DNA from: Herbaspirillum sp. meg3
GTDB taxonomy: Bacteria > Pseudomonadota > Gammaproteobacteria > Burkholderiales > Burkholderiaceae_D
Direction: 5' to 3'
Assembly: GCF_002257565.1 (NCBI RefSeq)
Contig: NZ_CP022736.1
Span: forward strand, 1,674,001 to 1,738,000
DNA length: 64,000 bases
In this document: piece after piece, positions 8,359 through 18,151 of the stretch
How positions within the stretch are numbered: the stretch's first letter is position 1
How the letters are laid out: every line of letters starts with the position of its first letter
Position numbers and translations under genes: made by a program
The notes under the pieces: model-generated
What the model was told of the DNA's origin: nothing
What the model saw: only the letters and a program-made list of their open reading frames with translations
Database searches by the model: none

Positions 8359-11300
8359 ATGGCAACTGCAGTTACCCCAAAACCGACGCCGGCAAAAAAC
8401 GGCAATGCCGCTGATGCAGCTAATGCGGCCAATCCTGTTACCGGCTCGGCCAGCGTGGCGATGCCCGATCAGGGTGGCAGTTTTCACGTCAATGTGCCGC
8501 GCAGCGCTGTCAAGCATGTGCAGGTGGTGGACGTCGACATGGTGCTGGAGATGGCAGACGGCAGCAAGGTCGTGCTGGCCGGTGGTGCGTTGGGAGCAAT
8601 GGACGATAACTCCAAGATTATCTTCAGCGATGCGCCGCAGAGTACCTCCGGTTTGTTTGACCTCGTCGGCAAGATTCCGCTGGCGAACAGCGATCAGTCG
8701 AAGATCCTCAATTCGGATCCCACTGCGGACGCCGCTGCAGACAATCACTTCACCTCCAACAACAATGCTCAGGTCAACCCGGCTGCGACCAGCCAGCTGG
8801 CGAAAATTATTCAGGACAATGCGGGTTCGCTGACCAGCAACGGTTTGCAAAACTTGGCCTTGCCGTCAATCCCAGTGCCACCCGCACCGCCTGTGTCGAA
8901 CGGCGCCGATACACAGATCAAGCTGGTGTCCCCTGTAATACAGGAGCGTCCTGGGGCGGCGTTGACGGATCCCGTAAAGGGGCCGCAGTCGCCGGCGATG
9001 AGTCTCAACCTACTTAATGTGGCCACCACTACGCAGGTTGGTAGCGTGCTGTATGGCAGCGGCGGCAATCCTGGGTCGGCCACCGATGGTTCAAGTCTTG
9101 CACAGTTTTCGACGCAGAAAATTGTTGCTGGTAACGATGTTCATACCATCTATGCCACCGGTAGCGCTACGCAAACTGATTTCGTCAAGATTTTTGAGGT
9201 CAACATTACCGGCGACGGTATTGTGCAATCGGTCTTGATTTCGGGCGTGCCGTCAACAATGACGATCCTGAACGCGACCAACCTTGGTGGCGGTAGTTAT
9301 CTGGTCACACCGACGTCAACAGGTCAAAAAACATTTGACCTGCAAGTTCAGTACAGTACGGCGGCTGCCAGTCCTACAACGCCGACGGCTGGTACATCAA
9401 TCATCAGCTTCGACACCACGGTGGTGACGAACGATGGTCCTACCCATCTGCTGGATTCCCGTTCAGTGGTTATCAAAGATGCCAGTGTTTATACCGATCT
9501 GATTTATCTTGATCCCAGGAACGGTAGCAGCGTCTGGGTTTTGCCTGCACAGGGTACGCCGCATGAGATTCATGCCGGCGATGGTGGCGTGACCATTTAC
9601 GGCAGCAACGCCAACGATTTGATCTATGGCGGCGCGGGAGCCGACACGATCATCGGCGGTAGCGGCAACACCTATTTTGAAGGCGGCGCCGGTGCAGATG
9701 TTCTCACTGGCGGGACGCAGGGCGTCAATACAGCAGGTTACAAGACGTCCACTGCGGGTGTGACGGTCGATCTGACGACGGGACTTGGTACCGGCGGCGA
9801 CGCGCAAGGTGATGTCCTGAGCAACATCCAGAACCTGATCGGCAGCGCCTACAATGACACCTTTGTTGCCAACAACAAGGTCAATCATCTCGATGGCGGC
9901 AGCGGCGGCTCCGATACCGTGTCGTATGCAACGTCGACTTCGGGCGTGACGGTCAATCTGATTACCAACACCGGTAGCGGCGGCTATGCCGAGGGTGATA
10001 CCTATATCAACATTCAGAATGTGACTGGGAGCAATCACGACGACTTGTTTATCGCCAATCTGTCGGCAAATCACTTCGATGGCGGTAGTGGCGGCTCTGA
10101 CACAGTGTCTTATGCGACCAGCCCTGTCGCCAACGATGGCACGGGGGTGACGGTCAATTTGACTACCGGTGTGGGTGCCGGTGGTTCGGCCGCCGGCGAT
10201 ACCTATGTCCACATTCAAAACGTTATCGGGTCAGCCGGGAATGATACGTTTGTCGCCAATATTGACGCCAACAGTTTCGACGGCGGCAGCGGCGGACAGG
10301 ACACGGTCAGTTATGCGAACTCGGCGGTCGGCGTATCGGTCAACTTCGTCAGCGGTCGTGGCGTGGGTGGCGACGCCGAAGGCGATACTTACAATCGCAT
10401 TCAGAACGTGATCGGGAGTGCCTACGATGACGTGTTCATCGCTGGTTCCGATAGCCAAAGTTTCGACGGCGGCAGCGGCGGCTCTGATACGGTCAACTAC
10501 GGCGCATCGAACGCCGGCGTCACAGTCAACATGGTGACCATGAAGGGCACTGGCGGCTATGCGCAGAACAACAGCTACGCCCACATCCAGAACGCCACCG
10601 GCAGCTCTTATTCGGATACCTTCATTTCGGGCGCGGGGGCTAGCCATTTTGACGGCGGTCTGGCGGGTTCGGATACCGTGAGCTATGCGCTGTCCAATGC
10701 CGGTGTCACCGTCAGCCTGTACGACGGTACGGCGAGCGGTGGCTATGCGCAGGGCGATACGCTTGCACATATTCAGAATGTGATCGGCAGTAATTTTGAC
10801 GATACCTTCGTCGCCAGTTCGGAAGTCAACAATTTCGAAGGTGGTGGTGGCGTCAATACCGTCAGCTACTTCTATGCCACGGGTTCGGTGACGATTGATC
10901 TGACCAACACTATCGGCACCGGTACCGGTGGCAGTCTGTATGCCAACGGCGACTCTTTCTCGAACATCCAGAATCTGATCGGTGGCGCTTCTGACGATAC
11001 TTTCATCGCGAGTTCGGCCGCCAACAAGCTTGATGGTGGCGTGAGTACAGCGGGATCGCACAATCGTGTCAGCTATGCAGCTTCGGATGCCGGTGTCACG
11101 GTGGATCTGAATTACACCAATGGCACCGGCACCAGCGGTGGTTATGCGCAAGGCGATCAACTGATCAATGTTCAGGATCTGACCGGCAGTAACTTTAACG
11201 ATACCTTCGTCGCCAATGCGGCGAACAACAACTTCGACGGCGGTGGCGGTTCAAACCGCGTCAGCTACGCCACGTCGACTGCCGCCGTGACCGTCGATCT

Positions 11301-14300
11301 GGTCGATGGGACCGGTGCAGGCGGATACGCAGCGGGTGATACCTACGTCAATATCCAGAACGTGACAGGTAGCGCGCTGAGCGACACGTTCATTGCCAGT
11401 GCCGCAACCAATGCTTTCGACGGTGGCAGCGGCGGGAGTGATACCGTCAGCTATGCACGCGCCAGCGATGGTGTCGGCGTGACGGTCAACCTGGTGACCG
11501 GCAACGGCAGCAATGGTTTTGCTGCCAACGACACTTATACCAACATCCAGAACATCATCGGTTCGTCGTACAACGACATCTTTGTAGCGTCCAACGACGT
11601 CAATCGTTTTGACGGCGGTGGCGGTTCCGACACTGTGAGCTATGCCTCGTCCGGTGCTGCGGTGACGGTCGATCTGGTTGGCGGAACGGGGACGGGCGGT
11701 TCTGCCCAAGGCGATACCTACATCAACATCCAGAACGTCATCGGTTCGTCTGCAGATGATCTGTTCATCGCGAGCACTGCCGCCAACGCGTTCGAGGGCG
11801 GCATCAGTACGGCAACTTCGCACAATCGCGTGAGCTATGTCAATTCGACCGTGGCAGAGACCGTCAACTTGTTCACTGGCGCAGGTACCGGCGGTCTTGG
11901 CAGCTATGCCAACGGCGATACGTACAGCAACATTCAGGATGTCACCGGCGGTTCGGGCGACGATACCTTTTTCGCTAGCGCCGCAGCCAACAAATTCGAC
12001 GGCGGCACCAGTACAGCGACCTCACACAACCGCGTGAACTATGCCAATTCGACCGTGGCCGAGACAGTCAATCTCTTCCTGGGTACCGGCAGTGGCGGCG
12101 CCGGCAGCCTGGCTAACGGCGATACGTACACCAATATTCAGGATGTCACCGGCGGTTCGGCGGATGATTTGTTCATTGCCAGTGCTGCTGCCAACAAGTT
12201 CGACGGCGGGATCAGTACGGCGACTTCACACAATCGTGTCAGCTATACCAATTCAACCGTATCGGAAACCGTTGACCTGTTCCTTGGAGCCGGTAGCGGT
12301 GGTGCCGGCAGCCTGGCCAATGGTGATACGTATGTCAATATTCAAGATGCTACCGGCGGCACAGCCGACGACATATTTATCGCCAACACGGCAGCCAATG
12401 CATTTGATGGCGGCAGCGGTACAGTACATAACCGCGTGAGCTACGTTAATTCGACGGCAGCAGAAACGGTCGATCTGTTCCTCGGTACCGGTAGCGGCAC
12501 GTTCGCTGCAGGCGATACTTACGTCAATATTCAAGACGTCACGGGCGGTTCCGGCGACGACACCTTTGTCGCGAGCCTGGCAGCCAACAGTTTTGACGGT
12601 GGCACCGGTTCGCTACACAATCGCGTCAGCTACGCCAATTCAACCGCGTCGGAAACCGTCAACCTGTTCACCGGTGTGGGCACTGGTACGCTGGCACAGG
12701 GCGATACGTACACTAATATTCAAGACGTCACCGGCGGTACTGCCGACGACTTGTTTATAGCCAACGCAGCTGCCAACAAATTTGACGGCGGCACGGGTTC
12801 GTTGCACAACCGTGTCAGCTACACTAATTCCACAGCGTCGGAAACGGTTGATCTGTTCGCTGGCACCGGTACCGGCACACTGGCGCAAGGCGATACCTAC
12901 ACCAATATTCAAGACGTCACCGGCGGCACTGCGGATGATACGTTTATCGCCAGCGCTGCGGCCAACAGCTTTGACGGCGGCACGGGTTCGCTACACAATC
13001 GCGTCAGCTACGCCAATTCGACCGTAGCGGAGACGGTCAATCTGCTCACCGGCGCAGGGACCGGCGGTGCCGGTAGCCTGGCCAATGGAGACACGTACAC
13101 GAACATCCAGGATGTCACCGGCGGCTCGGCCGATGACTTGTTCATCGCCAGCGCTGCTGCAAATAAATTTGATGGCGGCGCCAGCACCGCAACTTCACAT
13201 AATCGTGTGAGCTATGCCACGTCGACGGTATCCGAGACTGTCAACTTGTTTAGCGGTGCAGGTACCGGGGGTGCCGGTAGCCTGGCCAACGGCGACACCT
13301 ACGTCAATATTCAGGATGTGACCGGCGGTACGGCTGACGATATCTTCGTCGCCAGCGCGGCAGCCAATAATTTCGACGGCGGCACCGGCTCCTTGCACAA
13401 TCTGGTCAGCTATACCAATTCGACCGCGTCGGAGACGGTCGACCTGTTCCTCGGCACCGGTACCGGCACGCTGGCGCAGGGCGATACTTACGTCAATATC
13501 CAGGACGTCACCGGCGGTACAGCCGATGACACGTTCATCGCCAGCCTGGCCGCCAACAAGTTCGACGGCGGTACCGGTTCGTTGCACAACCGTGTCAGCT
13601 ATGCCAATTCCACTGCATCGGAAACGGTCAACCTGTTTACCGGTGCAGGAACCGGCACGTTGGCGCAGGGCGATACCTATGCCAACATTCAGGACGTCAC
13701 CGGCGGTACGGCCGACGATCTGTTCATCGCCAGCGCAGCAGCCAATAAATTCGATGGTGGCACCGGCTCTGTGCATAACCGCGTGAGCTACGTCAATTCG
13801 GCCGTAGCGGAAACGGTCAATCTGTTTACCGGCGCCGGGACGGGCGGCGCAAACAGTCTTGCCAATGGCGATACCTATGCCAACATTCAGGACGTCACCG
13901 GTGGTTCTGGCGATGATATCTTTGTTGCCAGCCTGGCTGCCAACAACTTCGATGGTGGCACCAGCACCGGGACTTCCCATAACCGTGTCGACTATTCGAA
14001 CTCCACCGTTGCGGAAACCGTCAACCTCTTCACCGGTAATGGCAGTGGTGGTGCAGGCAGCCTGGCGGCAGGCGATACGTATCTGAATATCCAGGACGCG
14101 ACCGGCGGCACGGGCAATGATGTTTTCATCGCCAGCGCGGCAGCCAACAAGCTTGATGGTGGCACCGGTTCGGACACGGTCAGCTATGCGGCAGCCAATG
14201 ACGGCAACGGCGTGACCGTCAATCTGAATACCGGCGGCGGCACAGGTGGCTTTGCCGCCAATGATGTCTACGTCAGTATCGAAAATGTCATCGGCACGCA

Positions 14301-16317
14301 ATACGACGACACCTTTGTCGGTAACGCTTCCGCCAATACTTTTGACGGCGGTACGGGGGGCAGCGATACGGTCAGCTATGCTGGCTCAAGCGCGGCGGTC
14401 ACAGTGAATCTGAGCGTGGGTGGCGGTGCCGGCTCAGGTGGATTTGCGCAAGGCGATACCTACATCAGCATCGAGAACGTCATCGGCGGCAGCGGCAACG
14501 ATTTCCTGACTGGGGCCACGACGGGCGTAACAGTACTGACCGGCGGTGCAGGTGGCGATACGCTAACCGGTGTTTCAACAAATAGTGCCAATACCTACGC
14601 GAGTTACGCCGGTTCCGGCAGCGCCGTCACCATTGATTTGAACTCTACCAATGGCAGCGGTACGTCCGGCGGCGATGCTGCAGGCGACAAGCTCAGCTTC
14701 ATCGACAACCTCATTGGCAGCGGCAACGATGACACCTTCATCTCCAACCTGCAGGCCAATAGTTTTGACGGCGGTGCAGGTTCCGATACGGTCAGCTACA
14801 TCAGTTCCAATGCAGGCGTTACCGTCAATTTGAGCGACGGCTCTGTCGGCAGCGGTGGTTATGCGCAAGGTGACCGCTACGCCAACATTGAAAATCTCAT
14901 CGGTAGTAGTTCCGCCGACGTGTTGACTGGCGCCGCAACGGGCAAGACCGTGTTGACTGGCCTGGGTGGTGGCGATACGCTGGCTGGCACGGCTGCCAAT
15001 CACGCCAATACCTATGCCAGCTATGCCGGCTCCGCCAGCGGCGTAACGGTCGATTTGAATTCTACCGACGGCACCGGAACCTCCGGCGGGGATGCGGCCG
15101 GCGACAAGCTCAGCCTCATCGATAACCTGATCGGCAGCAGCTTCAACGATACCTTTGTCGCCAACAACATTGCCAACAGTTTCGATGGCGGTGCTGGCGG
15201 CAGCGACACGGTGAGTTATCTGACGTCGACTGCAGCCGTGACTGTGGACTTGTCCAGCACCACCGGATCGGGCACGACCGGCGGCTATGCGACGGGCGAC
15301 AAATTTACCGGCATCGCCAATATCATCGGCAGCAATTTTGACGATACCTTCTTCGCCAGTTCCGCTGCCAATGCCTTCAACGGCAGTGGCCACGGCACCA
15401 ACGGTGATACGGTCAGCTATGCAAGGTCAAACGTCGGCGTGCTGGTTGACTTGTTCAATCATGTCGGCGGCGACGCTGTGACGGGGGTGACTTCATTTGC
15501 GAACGGCGATACCTACACCAATATTCAGAACGCAACCGGCGGCGGCGGCAACGACATTTTTGTCGCTGACGGCAGTCTGAACAGATTCGACGGCGGCGCC
15601 GGTATCGATACGGTCAGCTATCAGTACTCCACCGGCACCGCAATCACTGCCAATCTGGCGACGCATGCAGGCACCGGTGGCGATGCGGCGAGCGATACTT
15701 ATGCCAACATTGAAAACCTGACCGGTAGCGCCAACGTCAACAGCACACTGATCGGCGACACCAACGCCAACACGCTGACGGCGCTGGGCACTACCAACAC
15801 CAATACCTTGTCGGGCGGCGGCGCTGCTACCGGCACCGACATCTACAATGCGCAAATGGGTGGGACGAACAGCGTCACGGTCGGCACCGGCTTGAATACG
15901 ATCAACGTCAGCGCCGGCTCTCATAGCGCGCTGGGTGCTCAGAGCGATATGGTCAACCAGAGTACGGGGACGTCGAATATTTCCACCATCAGTGGTGGCG
16001 CCGGAACCACGACCTTGCACTTTGAAGATCTGGGCAGCTCGATCACGCTGTCCAATTTTTCCAACAAGGTCAGCGGCATCACTACCCTGGACATGACGAC
16101 CGGCAACGGAACAAACATCGTGATCACCGCTGATGACGTCATCAAAATGGGTATTGCCAGCGGCTCGTCGCATCTTCTCACCGTCAAGATGAGCAATAGC
16201 GAGAGCTTGCAGATCATGGCCAATGGCTCAGACCATTACGTCTACTTTCCGGGGACGACCGACTATGCGTTTTACAATTCCTCCAATGTCGAAATTGCGA
16301 AGATTCACTTAGCGTAG
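8359..16317 (+). CDS. Giant RTX-like repeat adhesin, probable type I secretion substrate
   Basis: 2652 residues without a Sec signal, as expected for type I export. Residues 1-150 hold a prefix-like domain (VLEMADGSKVVLAGGALGAMDDNSK), similar in style to the N-termini of BapA/LapF adhesins. A beta-rich part reaches about 420. Canonical GGxGxDxxx nonapeptides occur at about 420-455. Roughly 30 units of 50-65 residues then run to about 2400, each with a core of the type DTFIAS-FDGG-DTVSYA-VTVNL-GDTY-NIQNVTGS. The last 200 residues look like a C-terminal secretion signal region ending IAKIHLA. It is probably a surface adhesin or biofilm matrix protein. No LapD/LapG-like regulator is seen in the window. 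Repeat units in the middle (about residues 1150-1900) are more alike than those at the ends. Confidence 0.88.
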   Translation: MATAVTPKPTPAKNGNAADAANAANPVTGSASVAMPDQGGSFHVNVPRSAVKHVQVVDVDMVLEMADGSKVVLAGGALGAMDDNSKIIFSDAPQSTSGLFDLVGKIPLANSDQSKILNSDPTADAAADNHFTSNNNAQVNPAATSQLAKIIQDNAGSLTSNGLQNLALPSIPVPPAPPVSNGADTQIKLVSPVIQERPGAALTDPVKGPQSPAMSLNLLNVATTTQVGSVLYGSGGNPGSATDGSSLAQFSTQKIVAGNDVHTIYATGSATQTDFVKIFEVNITGDGIVQSVLISGVPSTMTILNATNLGGGSYLVTPTSTGQKTFDLQVQYSTAAASPTTPTAGTSIISFDTTVVTNDGPTHLLDSRSVVIKDASVYTDLIYLDPRNGSSVWVLPAQGTPHEIHAGDGGVTIYGSNANDLIYGGAGADTIIGGSGNTYFEGGAGADVLTGGTQGVNTAGYKTSTAGVTVDLTTGLGTGGDAQGDVLSNIQNLIGSAYNDTFVANNKVNHLDGGSGGSDTVSYATSTSGVTVNLITNTGSGGYAEGDTYINIQNVTGSNHDDLFIANLSANHFDGGSGGSDTVSYATSPVANDGTGVTVNLTTGVGAGGSAAGDTYVHIQNVIGSAGNDTFVANIDANSFDGGSGGQDTVSYANSAVGVSVNFVSGRGVGGDAEGDTYNRIQNVIGSAYDDVFIAGSDSQSFDGGSGGSDTVNYGASNAGVTVNMVTMKGTGGYAQNNSYAHIQNATGSSYSDTFISGAGASHFDGGLAGSDTVSYALSNAGVTVSLYDGTASGGYAQGDTLAHIQNVIGSNFDDTFVASSEVNNFEGGGGVNTVSYFYATGSVTIDLTNTIGTGTGGSLYANGDSFSNIQNLIGGASDDTFIASSAANKLDGGVSTAGSHNRVSYAASDAGVTVDLNYTNGTGTSGGYAQGDQLINVQDLTGSNFNDTFVANAANNNFDGGGGSNRVSYATSTAAVTVDLVDGTGAGGYAAGDTYVNIQNVTGSALSDTFIASAATNAFDGGSGGSDTVSYARASDGVGVTVNLVTGNGSNGFAANDTYTNIQNIIGSSYNDIFVASNDVNRFDGGGGSDTVSYASSGAAVTVDLVGGTGTGGSAQGDTYINIQNVIGSSADDLFIASTAANAFEGGISTATSHNRVSYVNSTVAETVNLFTGAGTGGLGSYANGDTYSNIQDVTGGSGDDTFFASAAANKFDGGTSTATSHNRVNYANSTVAETVNLFLGTGSGGAGSLANGDTYTNIQDVTGGSADDLFIASAAANKFDGGISTATSHNRVSYTNSTVSETVDLFLGAGSGGAGSLANGDTYVNIQDATGGTADDIFIANTAANAFDGGSGTVHNRVSYVNSTAAETVDLFLGTGSGTFAAGDTYVNIQDVTGGSGDDTFVASLAANSFDGGTGSLHNRVSYANSTASETVNLFTGVGTGTLAQGDTYTNIQDVTGGTADDLFIANAAANKFDGGTGSLHNRVSYTNSTASETVDLFAGTGTGTLAQGDTYTNIQDVTGGTADDTFIASAAANSFDGGTGSLHNRVSYANSTVAETVNLLTGAGTGGAGSLANGDTYTNIQDVTGGSADDLFIASAAANKFDGGASTATSHNRVSYATSTVSETVNLFSGAGTGGAGSLANGDTYVNIQDVTGGTADDIFVASAAANNFDGGTGSLHNLVSYTNSTASETVDLFLGTGTGTLAQGDTYVNIQDVTGGTADDTFIASLAANKFDGGTGSLHNRVSYANSTASETVNLFTGAGTGTLAQGDTYANIQDVTGGTADDLFIASAAANKFDGGTGSVHNRVSYVNSAVAETVNLFTGAGTGGANSLANGDTYANIQDVTGGSGDDIFVASLAANNFDGGTSTGTSHNRVDYSNSTVAETVNLFTGNGSGGAGSLAAGDTYLNIQDATGGTGNDVFIASAAANKLDGGTGSDTVSYAAANDGNGVTVNLNTGGGTGGFAANDVYVSIENVIGTQYDDTFVGNASANTFDGGTGGSDTVSYAGSSAAVTVNLSVGGGAGSGGFAQGDTYISIENVIGGSGNDFLTGATTGVTVLTGGAGGDTLTGVSTNSANTYASYAGSGSAVTIDLNSTNGSGTSGGDAAGDKLSFIDNLIGSGNDDTFISNLQANSFDGGAGSDTVSYISSNAGVTVNLSDGSVGSGGYAQGDRYANIENLIGSSSADVLTGAATGKTVLTGLGGGDTLAGTAANHANTYASYAGSASGVTVDLNSTDGTGTSGGDAAGDKLSLIDNLIGSSFNDTFVANNIANSFDGGAGGSDTVSYLTSTAAVTVDLSSTTGSGTTGGYATGDKFTGIANIIGSNFDDTFFASSAANAFNGSGHGTNGDTVSYARSNVGVLVDLFNHVGGDAVTGVTSFANGDTYTNIQNATGGGGNDIFVADGSLNRFDGGAGIDTVSYQYSTGTAITANLATHAGTGGDAASDTYANIENLTGSANVNSTLIGDTNANTLTALGTTNTNTLSGGGAATGTDIYNAQMGGTNSVTVGTGLNTINVSAGSHSALGAQSDMVNQSTGTSNISTISGGAGTTTLHFEDLGSSITLSNFSNKVSGITTLDMTTGNGTNIVITADDVIKMGIASGSSHLLTVKMSNSESLQIMANGSDHYVYFPGTTDYAFYNSSNVEIAKIHLA
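9700..15770 (+). repeat. Coding tandem repeats of the giant adhesin, about 30 units
   Basis: Imperfect units of about 150-200 bases encode the repeated motifs. Units from about 11750 to 14150 share the variant ending STVAETVNLFTG and are the most homogeneous. Outer units carry the older-looking GVTVNL variant. The pattern suggests recent internal expansion of the central block. Unit number is likely to vary between strains and may be misassembled from short reads. Confidence 0.85.
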
Positions 16318-16359
16318 CAACATTGCTACATTGCTACATGGCTTGGCCGCGGCACTGCT

Positions 16360-16386
16360 CCGCTACCTGATTGGAACAGGTAGCGG
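16360..16386. terminator. Inverted repeat between convergent genes
   Basis: A perfect 10-bp inverted repeat CCGCTACCTG/CAGGTAGCGG with a 7-base loop sits between the adhesin stop and the convergent MocR gene stop. It has no long T-run, so termination in either direction is plausible but not certain. Confidence 0.5.
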
Positions 16387-16406
16387 ACGTTTCATCATCT
16401 TGATGT

Positions 16407-17945
16407 TCAGCGACCCAGCTCTTCATCCAGAAAGCGCCAGATGCCAGGGTCGGCCATGCTGGCGACGTTAATGCGCATCTTGGTCGACGGCAGCTGATTC
16501 GGTGAGAACAGGCTGCCCGGCGCCAGCAAGAATCCCTGTGCCATCGCTTTTTCGGTCAGTACGCTGGTGTCGCACCCGGCATCGGCCCAGATGAACATGC
16601 CGCTGGCGGTCGCCAGGCCGGTATCCAGCCCGACACGCTCCAGTTGCCGTACGACTTTGTCGCGCACGCTGTTGAGGCGATTGCGCAGCCGTTCGGCATG
16701 TTTGCGGTAATGTCCTTCGGACAGAATTTTATAGATCACACGCTCGCCGATTTCACTGGTCGTCAAGGTCGAGAGCATCTTGCGATCCGCCAGATGGCGC
16801 GCCAGTTCGAGTGACGTGGCGATAAAGCCGACCCGCAGGTTGGCCGACAGCGTTTTCGAAAATCCACCGAGATAAATCACCCGCTGCAACTGATCCAACG
16901 CGGCGATGCGCGTGGCGGCCTGGACGCCTGCACCGGGGTGCATGTCGCAATAGATGTCATCTTCAACGATCATGAAATCGTGCTCTTCGGCCAGGCGCAA
17001 AATCTGAAACGCCTTGGCGGCCGACAGTGAGGTGGAGGTCGGGTTGTGCAGAACGGAATTGATCACATACAGGCGCGGCTTGTGCACTGCCGCCAACTCA
17101 GCCAGCTTGGCGATGTCGGGGCCGTCGGCCAGGCGTGGAATACCGACCACTTTTGCACCCATCGCAGCAAACGAACCAAACATCAGAAACCACGCCGGGT
17201 CGTCGACAAAGATCACATCGCCGGGACGCAGAAAATGGCGCGCAACGATGTCCAGACCTTGGGTCACCCCCGACGTCATGACGATTTGCTCGGGCGCGGC
17301 GGTGATTTCCAGCTCGGCCAGTTTGAGCTGCAATTGCTGGCGCAGCGGTAAAAAACCTTGTGGCGTGCCGTAGGTCAGCAGCAGTGACTGGTTCTGTCGG
17401 CCCACTGAGCGCAGGCCGTTGCCGATCAGATCACCGTCGAGCCAGTCCGGCGGCAGTAGTCCGCCACCGGGCATTTTGTTTGGCGGCATTTGGCGGAACA
17501 TGTTGCGTACCAGCCATACCACATCGAGTTGCTGCGGCTGGGGAGAACCGTTGTCAGCCAAGCCATATTCATTGCCGGAATAGCCATTATTGCTGCGCAG
17601 CGGCAAAACTGTACCGGTCGCCGCATTGCCTGCGACAGGTGAACGTTCCCGCACATAAAACCCCGATCCGCGCCGCGATTCCAGAAAGCCTTGCGCCACC
17701 AGACGGTCATAGGCTTCCACTACGGTAAATCGAGAGACGCTGTGCAAATCCGCGAACTGCCGTATGGACGGCATACGTGCGCCGGTGCGTAGCAGCTTGT
17801 CGTCAATGCGCGACTGTACGGTTCGTACGATCTGATCGACCAGCGAATCGCCGCTCTCGCGTGACAGGAGAGGGAGCGTCGTGGGCGCATTGCCGGAGGG
17901 CGCGGACGAGGTGACAGGCTTGATTCGGGTAGCTGTATTGGTCAT
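16407..17945 (-). CDS. MocR/PdxR-type GntR-aminotransferase fusion regulator
   Basis: 512 residues. An N-terminal GntR winged helix (about 30-100, with MPSIRQFADLHSVSRFTVVEAYDRL) is joined to a fold-type I aminotransferase-like domain (about 135-512). The PLP-binding lysine lies in GGFSKTLSANLRVGF. MocR regulators bind PLP or PLP-amino acid adducts as signals and usually control a divergent neighbour. Here the neighbour is a PLP-dependent dehydratase with amino-acid exporters. The direct repeats in the divergent gap are candidate sites. Regulation of the 18152 operon is inferred from the layout. Confidence 0.9.
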   Translation of the reverse strand: MTNTATRIKPVTSSAPSGNAPTTLPLLSRESGDSLVDQIVRTVQSRIDDKLLRTGARMPSIRQFADLHSVSRFTVVEAYDRLVAQGFLESRRGSGFYVRERSPVAGNAATGTVLPLRSNNGYSGNEYGLADNGSPQPQQLDVVWLVRNMFRQMPPNKMPGGGLLPPDWLDGDLIGNGLRSVGRQNQSLLLTYGTPQGFLPLRQQLQLKLAELEITAAPEQIVMTSGVTQGLDIVARHFLRPGDVIFVDDPAWFLMFGSFAAMGAKVVGIPRLADGPDIAKLAELAAVHKPRLYVINSVLHNPTSTSLSAAKAFQILRLAEEHDFMIVEDDIYCDMHPGAGVQAATRIAALDQLQRVIYLGGFSKTLSANLRVGFIATSLELARHLADRKMLSTLTTSEIGERVIYKILSEGHYRKHAERLRNRLNSVRDKVVRQLERVGLDTGLATASGMFIWADAGCDTSVLTEKAMAQGFLLAPGSLFSPNQLPSTKMRINVASMADPGIWRFLDEELGR

Positions 17946-17983
17946 TTTGCCATGACAATGTTCGAGATTATTTGTCTAAGTGT

Positions 17984-18000
17984 ACTGGTACTGTACTGGT
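17984..18000. promoter_or_regulatory. Direct repeats, candidate MocR operator
   Basis: ACTGGT occurs twice, at 17984-17989 and 17995-18000, one helical turn apart, about 40 bases from the MocR start codon in the 206-base divergent gap. MocR regulators commonly recognise direct repeats phased on one DNA face. Function is inferred. Confidence 0.5.
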
Positions 18001-18151
18001 TATGTCGATTAGGATAGACCCATGTCATGACAGGAGTCAATCAGCGCATAGCACGTAGTGCGTAGTGAACCGACGACAGTTGATGAAGTGACTACAACGC
18101 TTGTTGCAAGCGCCACAGACAGATACAGATGCCAGAAGCAGGAGATGAATC

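Noticed and set aside
9463..15393. Many long open frames on the minus strand and in other frames of the adhesin gene, up to 368 codons
   Set aside because: They are by-products of the repeated, stop-poor coding sequence; their composition repeats with the units and none has a ribosome site or known domain.
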